The notes: generated from the letters alone by a model not told the origin. Positions 34,308-46,849 are shown, numbered from the stretch's first letter. The stretch: 64,000 nt of DNA from Ophioderma brevispina (GCA_023653785.1 JAMKCH010041312.1:21996-85995), one strand, 5' to 3'. Numbers and translations are program-made.

Positions 34308-34440
34308 TTTCTCGAACCACAAGTCTCGCTGCTTTCGCGTATAGCGGTAAACAAAAGCAGCAACACCAATTGCAACTGTACAAGTATAGTGTTTCCCAAG
34401 AAGTTGTTGCAAATCAGTTAAGTGGAAGATTGCAGATATC
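34308..34440. repeat. Minisatellite leader, copy 1
   Basis: A block of about 133 bp starting TTTCTCGAACCAC and ending GATTGCAGATATC precedes the C-rich array. It recurs at 37668-37803 with about 3.36 kb offset, sharing TTTCTCGAACCAC, AGTCTCGC..TGCTTTCG and CAACTGTA. The pair shows that leader plus array were duplicated as a unit. Confidence 0.88.
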
Positions 34441-37432
34441 CCCCTCCCAATACCCACCCCTCCCAATACCTACAACACCCCACCCCTATGCAACACCCAC
34501 CCACCCCTTCCCCACCCCAACACCGCCCCCCCTCCCAACAACACACCACCTCACACCCCCACTCCCCCTCCCAAACACCCTGCAACACCCCCCCTCCCCC
34601 AACCCCCAAAATCAACCACACCGCCCTCCCCAACACCCCTGCACCACCCCCCCGCCTCTCCACCCACTCCCCTCCCCATACACCCTGAACACCCCTCCAA
34701 TGCCTCGTCACCGCCCCCCCCTCCCCACAACACCTCCGCACACTACACCCACCACCCCCCCCCACCCCCCTGCCCTCAACCACACCCCCTCCCAACACCC
34801 CACCTCCCACCCAAACACCCCCAACACCCCACCCCCCCCCAACACACACACCACAACCCCACCCCCCGTACATTAATCCCCCCCTCCCAACACACCCTCC
34901 ACCCCCCCTCCCCAAACCCCGCACACCCCCCACAAAACAAAAACCCCTCACACCCCCTCAACACCCCACCCCCTCTCGCTCCCAACACCCACACCTCTCA
35001 ACACCCCACTCCCCTCCCCAACACCCTTAAACTACCCCTCAATTCCTCTTTACCCCCCACCCCTCCACAACACCCGCAATACCCCACCACCCTGCAATAC
35101 CCCACTCCCCTCCACCTTGCAACACCCCACCCTTCCAACACCCCTCCCAACACCCACTCCCCTCCCCAACACTGCCCCGCAACACCCCACCCCCACCCCA
35201 ACACCCCACTCTCCTCTTCAACTCCACTCTCCTTCCCCAACCCCCCGCACACCCCACCCCGCCTCCCCAACCACCTCAACAGGACCCTACCCCCTCCCAA
35301 CACCCCCCCAACAAATGCCAAGAAAAAAACACCCCCTCCCCAACACCCCTCAACACCCCACACCCTCACCACACCCCGCAAAACAACGCCACCCCTCTCC
35401 ACACCCCGCAACACCCACTCCCCTCACACACCTGAAAACATACACCCTCAAGCCAATGCCGTCGTAACACCCCACCCCTGCACAACACGCCCCAATAGCC
35501 CCACCAACCCTCACCCACAGCCCCACCCCGCAACACACAACACCCCCCTCCCAACACACCTCACCCCCTCCCCAACACCGCTCACACCCCACCCCCACCC
35601 CCACCCCACTCTCCTCGCCCACACCCCAACCCCTCCCAACCACCGCCGACCCCCCACCCCCTCCCAACACCATGACTCAACAACCCCTCCCCCCACAACC
35701 GCACACCCCACCCCACCCTCTCCAACACCACCCTCACAACCCATCCTCCCAACACACCTCCACACCCCACCCCCTTCCCCAACAACATGCGACAACCCCC
35801 CACCCCCTCCCCAACACCATCACGCCACCTCAACAACCCCCACCCCTTCCCAACACCCCACAACACCCCAACCCCCATCACACCCCACCCCCTCCCCAAC
35901 ACCACCTATCACACCACCTCCACCCCCTCCCCAACCCCCCTCAACAACCCCCCACCCCTCCCCAACACAACCTTCAGACAAACCAATACCCACCACCACC
36001 TCCGCACACATTGCCTCCTTAACATATATACCCACCGCCCTCCCACAGCCCGCCTCAACAACCCCTCCCCCACCTCCCCTCAACACCACAACACCCAGCC
36101 CCCCTCGCCAACCCACTGCAACAACCCACCCCCTCCCCAACATCCACCTGCACAATCCACCCCACCCCCTCCCCAACCAACACCGACACCCCCTCCCCCA
36201 ACACCACCACAACATCCCACCCCCCCATCTCCCGCACACCCCTAGCCACCACCCCCCACCCCCCCTCCCCACAACCCCGTAAACACCCCACCCCCTCCCC
36301 CAGTGACCACCTCAACAAACCCGCACCCCTCCCCAAGCATCCCCCGCCTTCCCCCACACCCCTCAGAACCCCCAAAAACAACCGTCAACAACCCCACCCC
36401 TCCCCAACAACACTCACACACCCCCCCCCCTCCCAACACCCCCTCAACCACAACAACCCCTCCCCAACAACCCTCAACACCCACCCTCCTCTCCCAACAC
36501 CACGCCGTCAACACCCCCCCCCTCCCAACACACCTCAACAACCCCACCCCCTCCCCAACCCACCACCACAACACCCCACCCCCCTCCCCCCCACCCGACC
36601 CTCAACAGCCCCCACCCCTCCCAAGCCTACAACCTCACCATCCGCACCTCCCTCTCCACCACCACTCCACAACACCCCACCCGTAGCCCCCCCCAAACAA
36701 AAGACCCCCGTCAACACCCACCCCCCCTCCCAACACCCCCTCCCACCCCCTCCTCCACAGTCCCCACCCCTCCCCACACACCTCAACACCCACCCCCTCC
36801 CAACACAACCTCAACAACACACCCACTCCACAACAACCCGCAACACCCCCTCCCCAACAACCCCCTCAAACACCCCACCCCCTCTCCAGACACCCTCACA
36901 CCCCACCCCCTCCCGCAACACCCCTGCAGACAAACCCCACCCCCTCCCCAAACAGCCACCACCTCAACACCCACCCCCTCCCAACACACTGCACCCCCCA
37001 CCCCCTCCCCAACAACGACCCCGCCACACCCCCACCCCCTCCCCAACACACCTCAACACCCCACCCTTTGCCCAACACACCTCACCACACCACCCCCACC
37101 CCCCCAACACCCCCTCCCCAACAACCCCCTCAACACCCAACAACACCCCACCGCAACAACCCAACCCCTCCCAACACCCCGCAACACCCCCCCCCCCAAC
37201 CACACCGCAACACCCCACCCCCCTCCGCAACACCCATCCCAAACACCCACCGCAACAACCCACCCCTCCCCAACACCCCACCCCCTCCCCCTACACAATT
37301 CACCTCCACATTCCCCCCGACCCCTCCCCAACAACAACCGCAACACCCCCACCCCCTCCCAACACCCCCCACCCTCGCCCAACACCCCACAACCACAAAC
37401 ACCACGCACACCTACCCTACCCCACCTTCTCC
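34438..37432. repeat. C-rich minisatellite array 1 (3.0 kb)
   Basis: Degenerate tandem copies of a roughly 25-35-bp unit built from CACCCCACCCCCTCCCCAA and CACCCCTCAACA. The plus strand is almost free of G and the minus strand is correspondingly G-rich. Because lipin is transcribed from the minus strand, intronic RNA here would be G-rich with many G3-G5 runs. The long apparent open frames in both strands are products of low complexity. Confidence 0.95.
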
Positions 37433-37667
37433 ATGTAAACACAGGAAATTATTGCATATCCAATGTAAACTTTTTCATCTATACAAACATCAATTACTCA
37501 TATTTAATTATGTCAATTTGTAACACAAAATTCCCCTTTAATTGGCCCCACAGTCACTTTGACCTAAATTATATTCACACAAAAGATGAATGCGAGACTA
37601 GTTCTTCCTGTAGTGAAGAAATTTTGCTATCCGATGTACCGGTTTCAGCTATACACCAACAAGTCTT
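37433..37667. repeat. Trailer of minisatellite unit 1
   Basis: AT-rich spacer with CATATTTAATTA, GATGAATG.GAGACTAG and TTTGC(A)TATCCGATGTACC. The same text appears after array 2 at about 40135-40300 and repeatedly to 42130, so the spacer belongs to the repeated family rather than to unique intron. Confidence 0.8.
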
Positions 37668-37803
37668 TTTCTCGAACCACAGTCTCGCCTGCTTTCGAGT
37701 ATATCTGTCAGACAAAGGGCAGCACACCAGATTTCAACTGTAATGAGTACAGGGTGTTTTCCCAAAAAGTTTTGCAAGCAAATACAGTGAAGATTGCAGA
37801 TAT
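37668..37803. repeat. Minisatellite leader, copy 2
   Basis: Second copy of the leader at 34308-34440, directly preceding array 2 and ending in the same GATTGCAGATATC before the C-rich repeats begin. Confidence 0.88.
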
Positions 37804-40112
37804 CCCCCTCCACAGCACCCCTACAAGACCGCACCCCTACGCAACAACCCCCCCCATCCTCACACCCACTCCCCAACACCCGCAACACCACAACACCCCT
37901 CGCCCAACACCTGCAACACCCCCCCCCTCCCCCACACCCACCATCACACATACACGCGCGCACACAAACAAACACAACACCCCACAACACCCGCCCCCCC
38001 TCCCCAACACCCCCATACCCCACCCCCGTCCCCAACACCCCGCAACATACCCCACCCCTCCCCAACACCCCGCACACCCGCAATCCCCCAACCCACCCCC
38101 TTCCCCCAACACCCCGCATAACCCCACTCCCCTCGCTCCCACACCCCCGCAATACCCCACCCTCACTCCACCCTCCCAGCCCGATTGCAGGCCGCCCCAC
38201 CCCACCCACACCCGCATACCCCCACCGCCGCTCCCCACCACCCCTCATACCCCCACACAAGCGCCACCCCCCCCCCTGATCCCCACACCACCCCGCAATC
38301 CCAGCCCCCCCCCTCCCCACCCAATCTCAATACCGCCACCCCCCTTCCCCCCTCCCCCCCTCCTTGGTGCCGCAGCCCAACCTCCCGCCACCCCCCACCC
38401 CCTCGCCCTAAACCGTACCCCTCCCCCATCCCCCCCCCCAGCTGCGCCTCCCCCCCAGCCCCTCACTTCCCCCCACCACCCCCGCCTCCTCTCCCCCCCC
38501 CACTCCCCCAGCCCCCAAACCTCCTCCCCCCGCCCCCTCCAGGGGCCGCCCCATCGCCCCCCCCTCGGGGCCATCCTCTCCCCGCCTGCCCTCCCCACCC
38601 CCCTTCCCCCCGCCACCCCCCCCCCCCGCCCCTCCCCCCCCCGCGCTTCGTAGGGGCCTGGCCCTTGCAGTTCCCCCCCCCCCTCTTCCCCGCCCCCACC
38701 CCCCCTAGCCGGCGGTACGCCCCCCCCCCCTCACCTCCCCCCATATTGTCCCGTGCATAGTGACGTACCCCTCCGCCCCCCCTCTCCCACCCCAAGCCCC
38801 TCCCCCCCCTCTTCACCCTCCCACCCCTCGGCCCCCCCCCATCCCCCCCCCTAAGGGGGCCGCCCCAACACTCCCTCCCTTCCACCCCACCCCCCCCCCC
38901 CTCCCCCCCCCGCTTCACCCCCCGCCCACCCCAGGTTCCCCCACTTGGTCGACCCAGACCCCCCGTCGACCGCCCCCCCCTCGCCGTCCCGCCCCCGTCT
39001 CCCCCCCCAGACTCCGCGCCCCGCACCCCCACCCCTCTCCCCCCCCCCACACCATCAATCCCCCACCCCCGCTGCCCCCTCCCCCTTCGCGCTCACTCCC
39101 CAACCCCTCCCCAACACCCCGCAATACCCCACCACCCCCTCCCCAACACCCTGCAATACCCCAACACCCTCCCCAACCCCGACAATACCCCCCAACCCCT
39201 CCACACCCCACCCCAACACCCCGCAATACCCCAACCCCTCCCCACACCCCCCGCAATACCCCAACCCCCCCCCAACACCACCCGCAATACCCCAACCCCG
39301 CTCCCCAACACACCCAATAATATACCCCAACCCCCTCCCCAACAAAACCCGCAACACCCCACGCACTCCCCAACGACCCCCCAACAACACCCCACCCCCT
39401 CCCCAACACCCCGCAACACCGCCCCCCCCCTCCCCAACACCCCTCAATAAGCCCCACCCCTCCCCCAACACCGCCTCACCCACCCTCAAAACCCCAACCC
39501 CCTCCCCAACCCCAGCAAAACCCCAACCCCCCTCCCAACACCCCGCAAAACCCCAACCCCCTCCCCACACCCCCTCAAACCCCAACCCGCACTCCCCCCA
39601 ACCCCCTCCCCAACCCCCCCCCAACACCCCACCCCCTCCAACACCCCTCAACAAAACACCTAACACCCCACCCCTCCCCCCCAACACCCCACAAAGAACC
39701 ACCACACCCCCTCCCCAACACCGCCGCACCACCCAAATACGCCCTCCCAACACCCCGCAAACCCCTCACCAACACCCCTCAATACCCCAACCCCCCCTCC
39801 CAACACCCTGCAACATCGCCACCCCCTCTCCCCACACCGGGGGCCCTCAACTTGTCCCCACCTCCCACACCCCACCCCCTCCCCAACACCCTTCACCCTA
39901 CCCCCTTCCTTACAACCCACAAACCCCAGCGCCCCCTCCCTAACACCCCACCTCACTCCCCAACACCCCGCAATACCCGTCAGCTCCTTCCTCCCCAACA
40001 CCCCACACCTACCCCCACCCCCTCCCCGACAACCCGCAACACCCCATCCCCTCCCCAACACCCCATCCCCTCCCCACACCCCACCCGTCCCACACCCCAC
40101 CTGCTCCCTTTA
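37801..40112. repeat. C-rich minisatellite array 2 (2.3 kb)
   Basis: Same kind of unit as array 1. From about 38280 to 39060 the composition shifts to longer C runs with more G and few AACAC spacers; the CCCCAACACCCCGCAATA form then resumes. The shift may be a diverged block or poor consensus in low-complexity DNA. Confidence 0.93.
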
Positions 40113-41334
40113 ACACAAAAATAGTGCCAATAAGCTATGGCTGTTTCAGCTATACAGCAATACGCAATATTTAATTAGATCAAGTTTAATGAAAAATCCC
40201 CGTTAATGGCCCACCTCACTTGGGCCCTTATTATAATTCACACAAAGATGAATGGCAGACTAGCTTTCATGTAGTAAGAAATTTTGCATATCCAATTACC
40301 ATTTTCCACAGCAACACAGCAATTATGCATTTTTAATTAGCTCATTTCCATACCTAACCCGCATATATCACTTACTTTCAAATGGCAAAAAAGATGCGCA
40401 CCATAACAGGCTTTCATGCATTGGAAGGGATTTTGTGTAATCCGATGTATCCATTTAAAAAATATACAATTATGCGAATTTTATGCATATTAATTAGCTC
40501 CTTTTGCATACCTAATTAACCCAAATCCGCCCCACAATTAAGGAGTCGAGAATACTCTTCAACCCGCTTCCTTACACCAATTCATCATTATATGCCTTAC
40601 GACTCAAGAATAACGTGTACCACAAGCTTTTTTTTCCTTAAATTATGCAAATTAGACACCTAATTAGCATAATTTATGCCCAAAAAGCACGGTTGACCCA
40701 ATTAGAGTCAACCCGAAGATTGCACGTCCATAGTATTCTTTCATGCATCGAAGGAATTTTGCCTATCCGTGTACTGTTTCAGAGATACAGTAATTACGCA
40801 TATTTAATAGCTCATTTGCATACCTAAGCATCCCGCAAGTATCACACACGTTCAAATTGCAAAAAAGATGCGCACCATGATAGGCCTTCATACAGTGAAG
40901 GAATTTTCCGTAATCTGATGTAGCCGTTTCAAAAATTATGCAAATTTAACGATTGACGCGCTGATTTTTTGCAATATTAATTAGCTCATATTGCATATTT
41001 AATTTTCCCCGAAAGTACGCCCGGAAATCTAATCAGTTCGAGGACTCTCCATCCCCTCCTTTTCCTTTTCCACCATGTACATCATATACGCCTTACGGAC
41101 CCAAAACTTGTACACAAGCCTTGCTGGAAAATTTTCGTTAATTATGTCAATTAGATACTTAATTACATAGGTTTACGCCCAAATCGTAATCAGATTGAAG
41201 AACCATGGACCCGCTTCTTTTCCACCAATTTACATCATGATACGCCTTACGGAACTCCGATAATCGATACACAAGCCCGTGAACACGGAAGTCAGGCACA
41301 CAATCAGCCTGACAGACTACAGACGACAGACAGA

Positions 41335-41475
41335 CAACTTCAGACATACAGACAGACAGACAGACATACAGACAGACAGACAGACACACAGACAGACAGA
41401 CAGCCACAGACGACAGACGACAGCAGACAGACCGACAGAGCAGAAGACGGAACGGACAGACCTACAGACAGACTG
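41335..41475. repeat. CAGA microsatellite 1
   Basis: Interrupted (CAGA)n of about 140 bp at the end of the first tandem unit. Confidence 0.92.
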
Positions 41476-42485
41476 ATAGAAAAGTGATTACTAATTCTCG
41501 GCCGCACAAGTTCACACGTCGAGACAATTTAGGCATATTTAATTGGCCTCATTTTACATACCCGAAGCCGCATATCCTTTCAAATGGCAAACAATGCGCA
41601 CCATATAGGCTCTCATGCGTGAAGATTTTGTGGATCGTGTATGTTTCAAAATTATAGGCATTACGCTGATTTTGCATACTTAAGTTAGCTCATTTGCATA
41701 CTTAATTTGCCGAAATAGTGTCCAAAATCTAATCAGTCGAGACTCTTCAGCCCGCTTCCGTCCAATCCCAAGTTACAATCATTAATCGCCTTACGGAACT
41801 ATGAAAACTGTACACAAGCCCTTTTTTTCTTAAATTATGCAAATTTAGACACTTTTAGGATATTTTACCCAAAATGCCACTTTGACCCAATTAATGATTC
41901 CGACAAAATGCATGACATAGACTTCTTTTCAGGATTTTGCCTATCCGATGTCTTTTTCATAGATACAAGTAACTTATGCAATATTTAAGACATGAAGCTT
42001 CATTTGCATACCTAAGCCGTTGGCCGCATATATCACACACTTTCAAATTGCAAAAAAGTATGCGCACCATGAAGGCTTCATGCAGTGAAGGAATTTTGTG
42101 TATCCACCGCGATGTACCGTTTAACAATTATAGCAAATACGCTGAGTTTTGCATATTTAATTAGCTTCATTTGCATACGTAATTTGCCCGAAATACAAAC
42201 CCGAAATCTAATCAGTTCGAGAAAACTCTCCAGCCCGCCCCCTTCCACCCAGTTACATGCATTAACGCCTTACGGAACTCGTGAAAACTTGTACACAAGC
42301 CTGCGGGAAAGATTTTTCGTAAATATTTCATTAGATACTTAATTAGCATATTTTACGATACGCCACACATCTAATCAGTCGAGAACTCTACATGGATCCC
42401 GCTCCTTTCCACCAAAGTTACAAAAAACCATCGTAGCCCTTACGGAACTCCATATCCATCGTACACAACAGGTGAACACGGACGG

Positions 42486-42560
42486 CGGACAGACAGACAG
42501 CATTACATACAACGAACGGACGGACAGACAGACAGACAGACAGACAACAGACAGACAGAA
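42486..42560. repeat. CAGA microsatellite 2
   Basis: Interrupted (CAGA)n of about 75 bp at the end of the second tandem unit, shorter than in the first. Confidence 0.92.
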
Positions 42561-42600
42561 AAGTGATTACTACGTCTCTGCCTAACAAATTCAGGCGAGA

Positions 42601-43285
42601 CAAAAAGGAACTCAATCTGTTTACAAACAGCCTCCTTTCCCTTCGAGTCATAATAAATCCCTTAATAACCACGCACAAATCTATAGAATTCCCTTCGCTT
42701 TCTCGGCTTTTTGTGCCTCGCTATATTGTAAAGAATATAAGTTGGCTCTCACATGACCATTTGACCTTGGCATATGACCTTTGACCTCATCAACATTAGA
42801 AGGATCCCATGGTGCACATAAGACACAAGTTTGGTGTCCAAATTGAACTTTCATTGATGTCATTTAAAAAAAATTAAACACATTTAAAAAAAAAAAAAAC
42901 TTTACAATTTAGTGACACCCACATCCACACAATCCACCATAATACACATGCACACAATATGTAAAGTTGTCCTCGGACTAAAAGAATGATTAATACATGG
43001 CTAGATCCCTGTATAACAAATTTTGCTAAGCTTTATATCAATATAATCTCGCCTCTGCAACCTGCCCCATTTGAAGAGTATGACATCTCATGCATTACTA
43101 TTTTAGTTTCCAATAAACAAAACCTCAAATACCTTGCATCACACCACCCTTCTTTATGGTATTAAATATTTTTTGGTGCCTCGCAAAAGAGGTTCTTTGA
43201 TACAATGACTTCCAGTCCCATTTTTCCTTTAGCATGTTCACCTACTGCCGCCACTACGCCACTTTCAAAATATTCATCCAGTAAG
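42601..43285. other. LPIN: Lipin intron; TGACC-type repeat near 42740-42860
   Basis: TATGACCTTTGACCTCATCA at 42774 belongs to the same dispersed family as 9672-9692. The rest is AT-rich with an A run. No gene is supported. Confidence 0.5.
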
Positions 43286-43289
43286 TATC

Positions 43290-44150
43290 TCGATTTAAAA
43301 CTTCCAATTTTCCATGGCTTAATCAGTGATCTCCCGAAAGAGTCAAAATATTTAAAAAATTTGCAGATTAGCTTAAAAGTGAAACGTTAAGTCTGCGGAA
43401 TTCTCAAAGGTTATTTTTTTTTTTCAAACGGAAAATTGAACAGAAAAGAAAACAGCCATGTTCAAAATAATGAATCTCCATTCAATTATGTGTTGCAGTT
43501 ATGTCCGTACACATGAAATAACGATTCTGATTCTGTCCCTTCATGTTTTCTTTTAGTCGTTCTCATTTGCAGGGTAAGGATACCAATACCTGTTACAGAC
43601 ATGTAAAAATCTGATGTTTGATGATTTTTTGGATTTCAATGATTACAAATGTAGCCTTCTTTTGCAAGTTTGAAAACGAACATTCAAGAACACCTCTGTG
43701 CTCTAACTTTCACAAATGGTTAGTCATAATTTCACTTTTTATGTTAAAGGCATCTATCGGTGCCTTTTGCTAAATCAGGAAATAGACAAAAATTGCCAAA
43801 TCAGATATTTTTTTGCTGTCTGTAACAAGTACAGGTATCCTAACCTACCCTACAAAAAACCAGAAGCAACTATAGCTAATAAGGCAAAATCGGATATTAT
43901 TTTTAGTCATTTCCGTACGGACACTTACAAACCATAATTTTAATGGATCGGAGACTTCGTATCTTTGAACACTGCCGTTTTCTTCGCTTTTTCATCATTC
44001 TTCAGTTCTCTTCTTCAGAAAAGTACTTAGGAGTTCCTACAAAACTTGTCCTTTGCATTTAAGCTAAATTCCTAAGCTAATTCAGCAAATTTCAAATATT
44101 TCGACTCTTTTCGGGTGAATCACTGAGAGTGTCTTTAAACCTATCTCATC
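43290..44150. mobile_element. Large foldback structure (about 0.86 kb)
   Basis: The two halves are inverted copies around 43710-43725. Matching pairs include GATCTCCCGAAAGAGTC at 43328 with GACTCTTTTCGGGTGAATC at 44103, ATGTCCGTAC at 43501 with GTACGGACAC at 43914, and CCTGTTACAGAC at 43590 with GTCTGTAACAAGTACAGG at 43818. Arms are about 400 bp and diverged. No coding motif; a foldback transposon or an inverted duplication. Confidence 0.8.
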
Positions 44151-45109
44151 ACGTATTGGAATTTTCCATTCATGCCCTACATGTGTGGCATCTAAGTGAG
44201 TTATTAACTGTTGATAATGTTTAACATGTATTTGTGAAGAAAATAGGACGTGTCATCCACCATGTCAAAAGGAAATTATAGGAAATCCAATTTCAGCTGT
44301 GAGCATTATTACAGGCAAGTTCACTGCCAAAGTTTGGGTTTTGAAAAACTAAAATGCATGTGCACATACTCCATGCAATCACAAACATACATACGCATGC
44401 AAGCACACACAAAAAGGAGTTTTGAGGGGACAAAGGGGCCAAAAACACCAATGGGCAGCGCAATTGCCGCCATGTTATACACACAAACACACACACACAC
44501 TCCTCACACATTAAAGTCCACTCATACCCATTTGTTAAAATTTGTGCTAATAAATACAAATTGGACAAGTAAATGAACTTGCACATCTTTATACGACTGA
44601 GAAAAGCGTTTGACATTTCATAGAGTATTTTTTAAAGTAGGCCAACAATGTGTTAAACATGACTGGATTTGCACAGACAAATTTCCTGCATTTTCAGTCC
44701 AACTAGTCACAATAGCAACACATTCTTTGCATGGAAATCTTTTGGAAACTTTTCAAAATGTGTTATACACTATATTATGAACTAAGAACATGCATTTGAA
44801 TATCAGCATCATAAACCGTATTTGTTCTTAATCCATGTTTCAGTTTTTTGTGAATGCTTATGCCGTATTTCAATATGAAACATGACATTTTCCATTTGTC
44901 TGATTTTTAATGAAAATCCAAATGGCCTGCAATAATTTTTAAATCAGATTGACCAAAGCCAACAATTGGAAATGCAGCACACTAATTATCAGTAAGGCAC
45001 CACGCAATTCCACAATTCCATTGAAAATGAAACCATGGCGTTTTTACAACGTACACAGGAACAAAGTCTGTACAACCCCCGCTTCTTACAAACCTATCAA
45101 TTATCTCAC
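44151..45109. other. LPIN: Lipin intron, no gene seen
   Basis: AT-rich intron with a short CA microsatellite near 44483-44503. No exon support. Confidence 0.5.
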
Positions 45110-45315
45110 CTTTCAGGAAAGTACAAAGCATACACTTCAGGGTCGACCTCTTCTGACGCCAAGTCTTGTAGGTACATTCCTTGTTCCGTTCCCTGGCTGT
45201 GCTTGATGTTCTGCACAAAGTTGAACTTATTCCACAAAGACTTGCGAGCTGTTCCTTGTTTGGCGTCATCATCTTCGCCTTTTTCAACATCCTTGTTTTT
45301 GGTTTCAAGTGGTGA
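45110..45315 (-). CDS. LPIN: Lipin exon, DPEVYALYFP block
   Basis: Clean 206-bp exon with acceptor CAATTAG at 45316-45322 and donor AAAG|GTGAGA at 45109. The open frame starts at phase 0 with an acidic Lys/Asp linker, passes through a LWNKFNF segment, and ends in GMYLQDL...DPEVYALYFP. Lipins have a LYLDDL..., DPEVAALYFP block before the Ser/Pro-rich linker, so this assignment is secure. It ends with AG, which joins T from the next exon to make Ser. The upstream intron of about 7.8 kb holds several repeats; the downstream intron of about 11.6 kb holds the C-rich minisatellites. Confidence 0.95.
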
Positions 45316-45368
45316 CTAATTGAAGAAAATAATGGAATCATGTTGAAAATAACAAACTAATGTATGCA

Positions 45369-45724
45369 TTAAGGGGCATTTCGTGATCCACAGCCTCGTC
45401 CCCCCCTCCCCCCCGACTTATCTAAAAAAATGTTGAGATTTTTATATCATCTGAACCGTAGGCCTTAGTAATCCATGTGTGCTCAATCTTACAATCAAAT
45501 TCGGTCGCATCTGTAAGAAGTTCGCAATTTTGTATTTTCTGTCCGTAAACGGACAGAAATTACAGCCAAGTAGCCTATGGGACCGTGGGAAATGAGCATT
45601 TACTCATAACACAAACGGCAAGAAGCGGGAATCAGCTCAAATTTTGAGAATAAGCTTTTCTCAAGGATATCTAGTGATCAATGAACAAAACAGAAGGTGC
45701 TGAAATCACGAAATGCACCTTTAA
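45369..45724. mobile_element. TTAA-type MITE, copy B
   Basis: Inverted-orientation copy of 20191-20531. It begins TTAAGGGGCATTTCGTGATC and ends in the inverse form ATCACGAAATGCACCTTTAA, with the central palindrome TTTCTGTCCGTAAACGGACA. TTAA is present at both ends, which supports a piggyBac-like target site. It lies about 50 bp upstream of lipin exon 45110-45315 in transcription order. Confidence 0.88.
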
Positions 45725-46132
45725 GAATGACTACATTGGTACACAAAGCGTTTAGGGTGCAAGGACCATACTGAATGGAGTCATGGGCACATTTCTTAAG
45801 TTTTGAACATTGGATGGTAGCGGCTCTGCATACATGTATAATCAGGTTCTAACATTTAAGATTATTTCAAATACAATTTTTTACATCTAGCAGGCATGAG
45901 AATCTACTTTTGACAATTAATCTGAAAAAGCCTAAAAAACTGTGAAAAGGACAAAAATGGCCTTAAACAGGCAAAAAAATAATAAAATTGCATAATCTGA
46001 ACAAAAAGGATCAGGCAATAGCTTGAAAATTTGCATGCCTGATCTAGAAATCAATTCTCTCTTAAATGTTACTGAATGATATTTGTTAGTCATTTCATAA
46101 CCGCAATATTTGTTGTACTGGTAATATCATAG

Positions 46133-46423
46133 ATCAGAGGGTGTATTGAGTCAATCCCACAATGCACCAGTTTTGGGAAATTTCACCTCAACAGGGTCAT
46201 GTGATCCCACAAAAATCCTATTCTTAACACATAAAAATCCTGACTTCTATGCTCCTTTTCGCCCACAAAGCATTAGTACTTAGGGAATTTGTAGCGTGAT
46301 TATGGCATGTCCTGTGGTTCTTAAACTTTTGGAATACTTTTTATCCCTAAGTACTGGTTTTGTACAGTACAGTATAGGCACAATGCAATGAATTGTGGGA
46401 TTGATTCAAAACACCCTCTGATC
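46133..46423. mobile_element. 290-bp MITE
   Basis: The left end GATCAGAGGGTGTATTGAGT, then CAATCCCACAAT, matches the inverted right end GATCAGAGGGTGTTTTGAAT, then CAATCCCACAAT. Arms are about 33 bp. No coding potential. Confidence 0.88.
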
Positions 46424-46849
46424 AAGATGAAGTAGGTCTATTTCTATATGTTTTGCCAGCTTTTTTTTTTTTTTGCCAAAACACGTACAGAAATATGCCC
46501 ACATCCATGGCCATGAAATATCATCATAGCATTGTCCACTCCTCTGGTGTTACAATAAAATGGTTCCATTAACTATTTCATCAATTAATAATAAATTTGG
46601 TATTCAGCATCCACAGCATGAAAAATAAAAAGATCCTTAACAATGTGAAGGTCACATATCATTGCATGCATCATTGCAAGGTTTGAGTAATTAAGGCATT
46701 CATTTAATACATAGCAACACAAACTGTAAACAATTTAAACAAAATTAGTGTGAATGACAAGCAAATATTTTTTTGGGGGGGGGGTTTGGCCTTATCATAC
46801 ATTCAAGTCAGTTGTCTAGCGATGACCACTGTATTTGCAAAACTATCTT

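Larger units (their letters stand above)
40113..42600. repeat. About 1.1-1.2-kb tandem units ending in CAGA microsatellite
   Basis: Two large units are recognised by GTGAACACGG at 41279 and 42472, by (CAGA)n blocks after each, and by GAAAAGTGATTA at 41479 and 42558. Each unit contains two sub-repeats with GCGCACCAT..AGGC at about 40397, 40870, 41593 and 42062, TTTGCATA..TAATT, and CTTACGGA at several sites. The family is shared with the spacer at 37433-37667. No ORF is preserved. Confidence 0.85.

Noticed and set aside
34292..40124. Very long open frames (up to 355 codons) in both strands of the C-rich blocks
   Set aside because: They are Pro/Thr/His-rich or Gly/Val/Trp-rich translations of a minisatellite almost lacking T or A stops. 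They overlap each other on both strands and have no domain.
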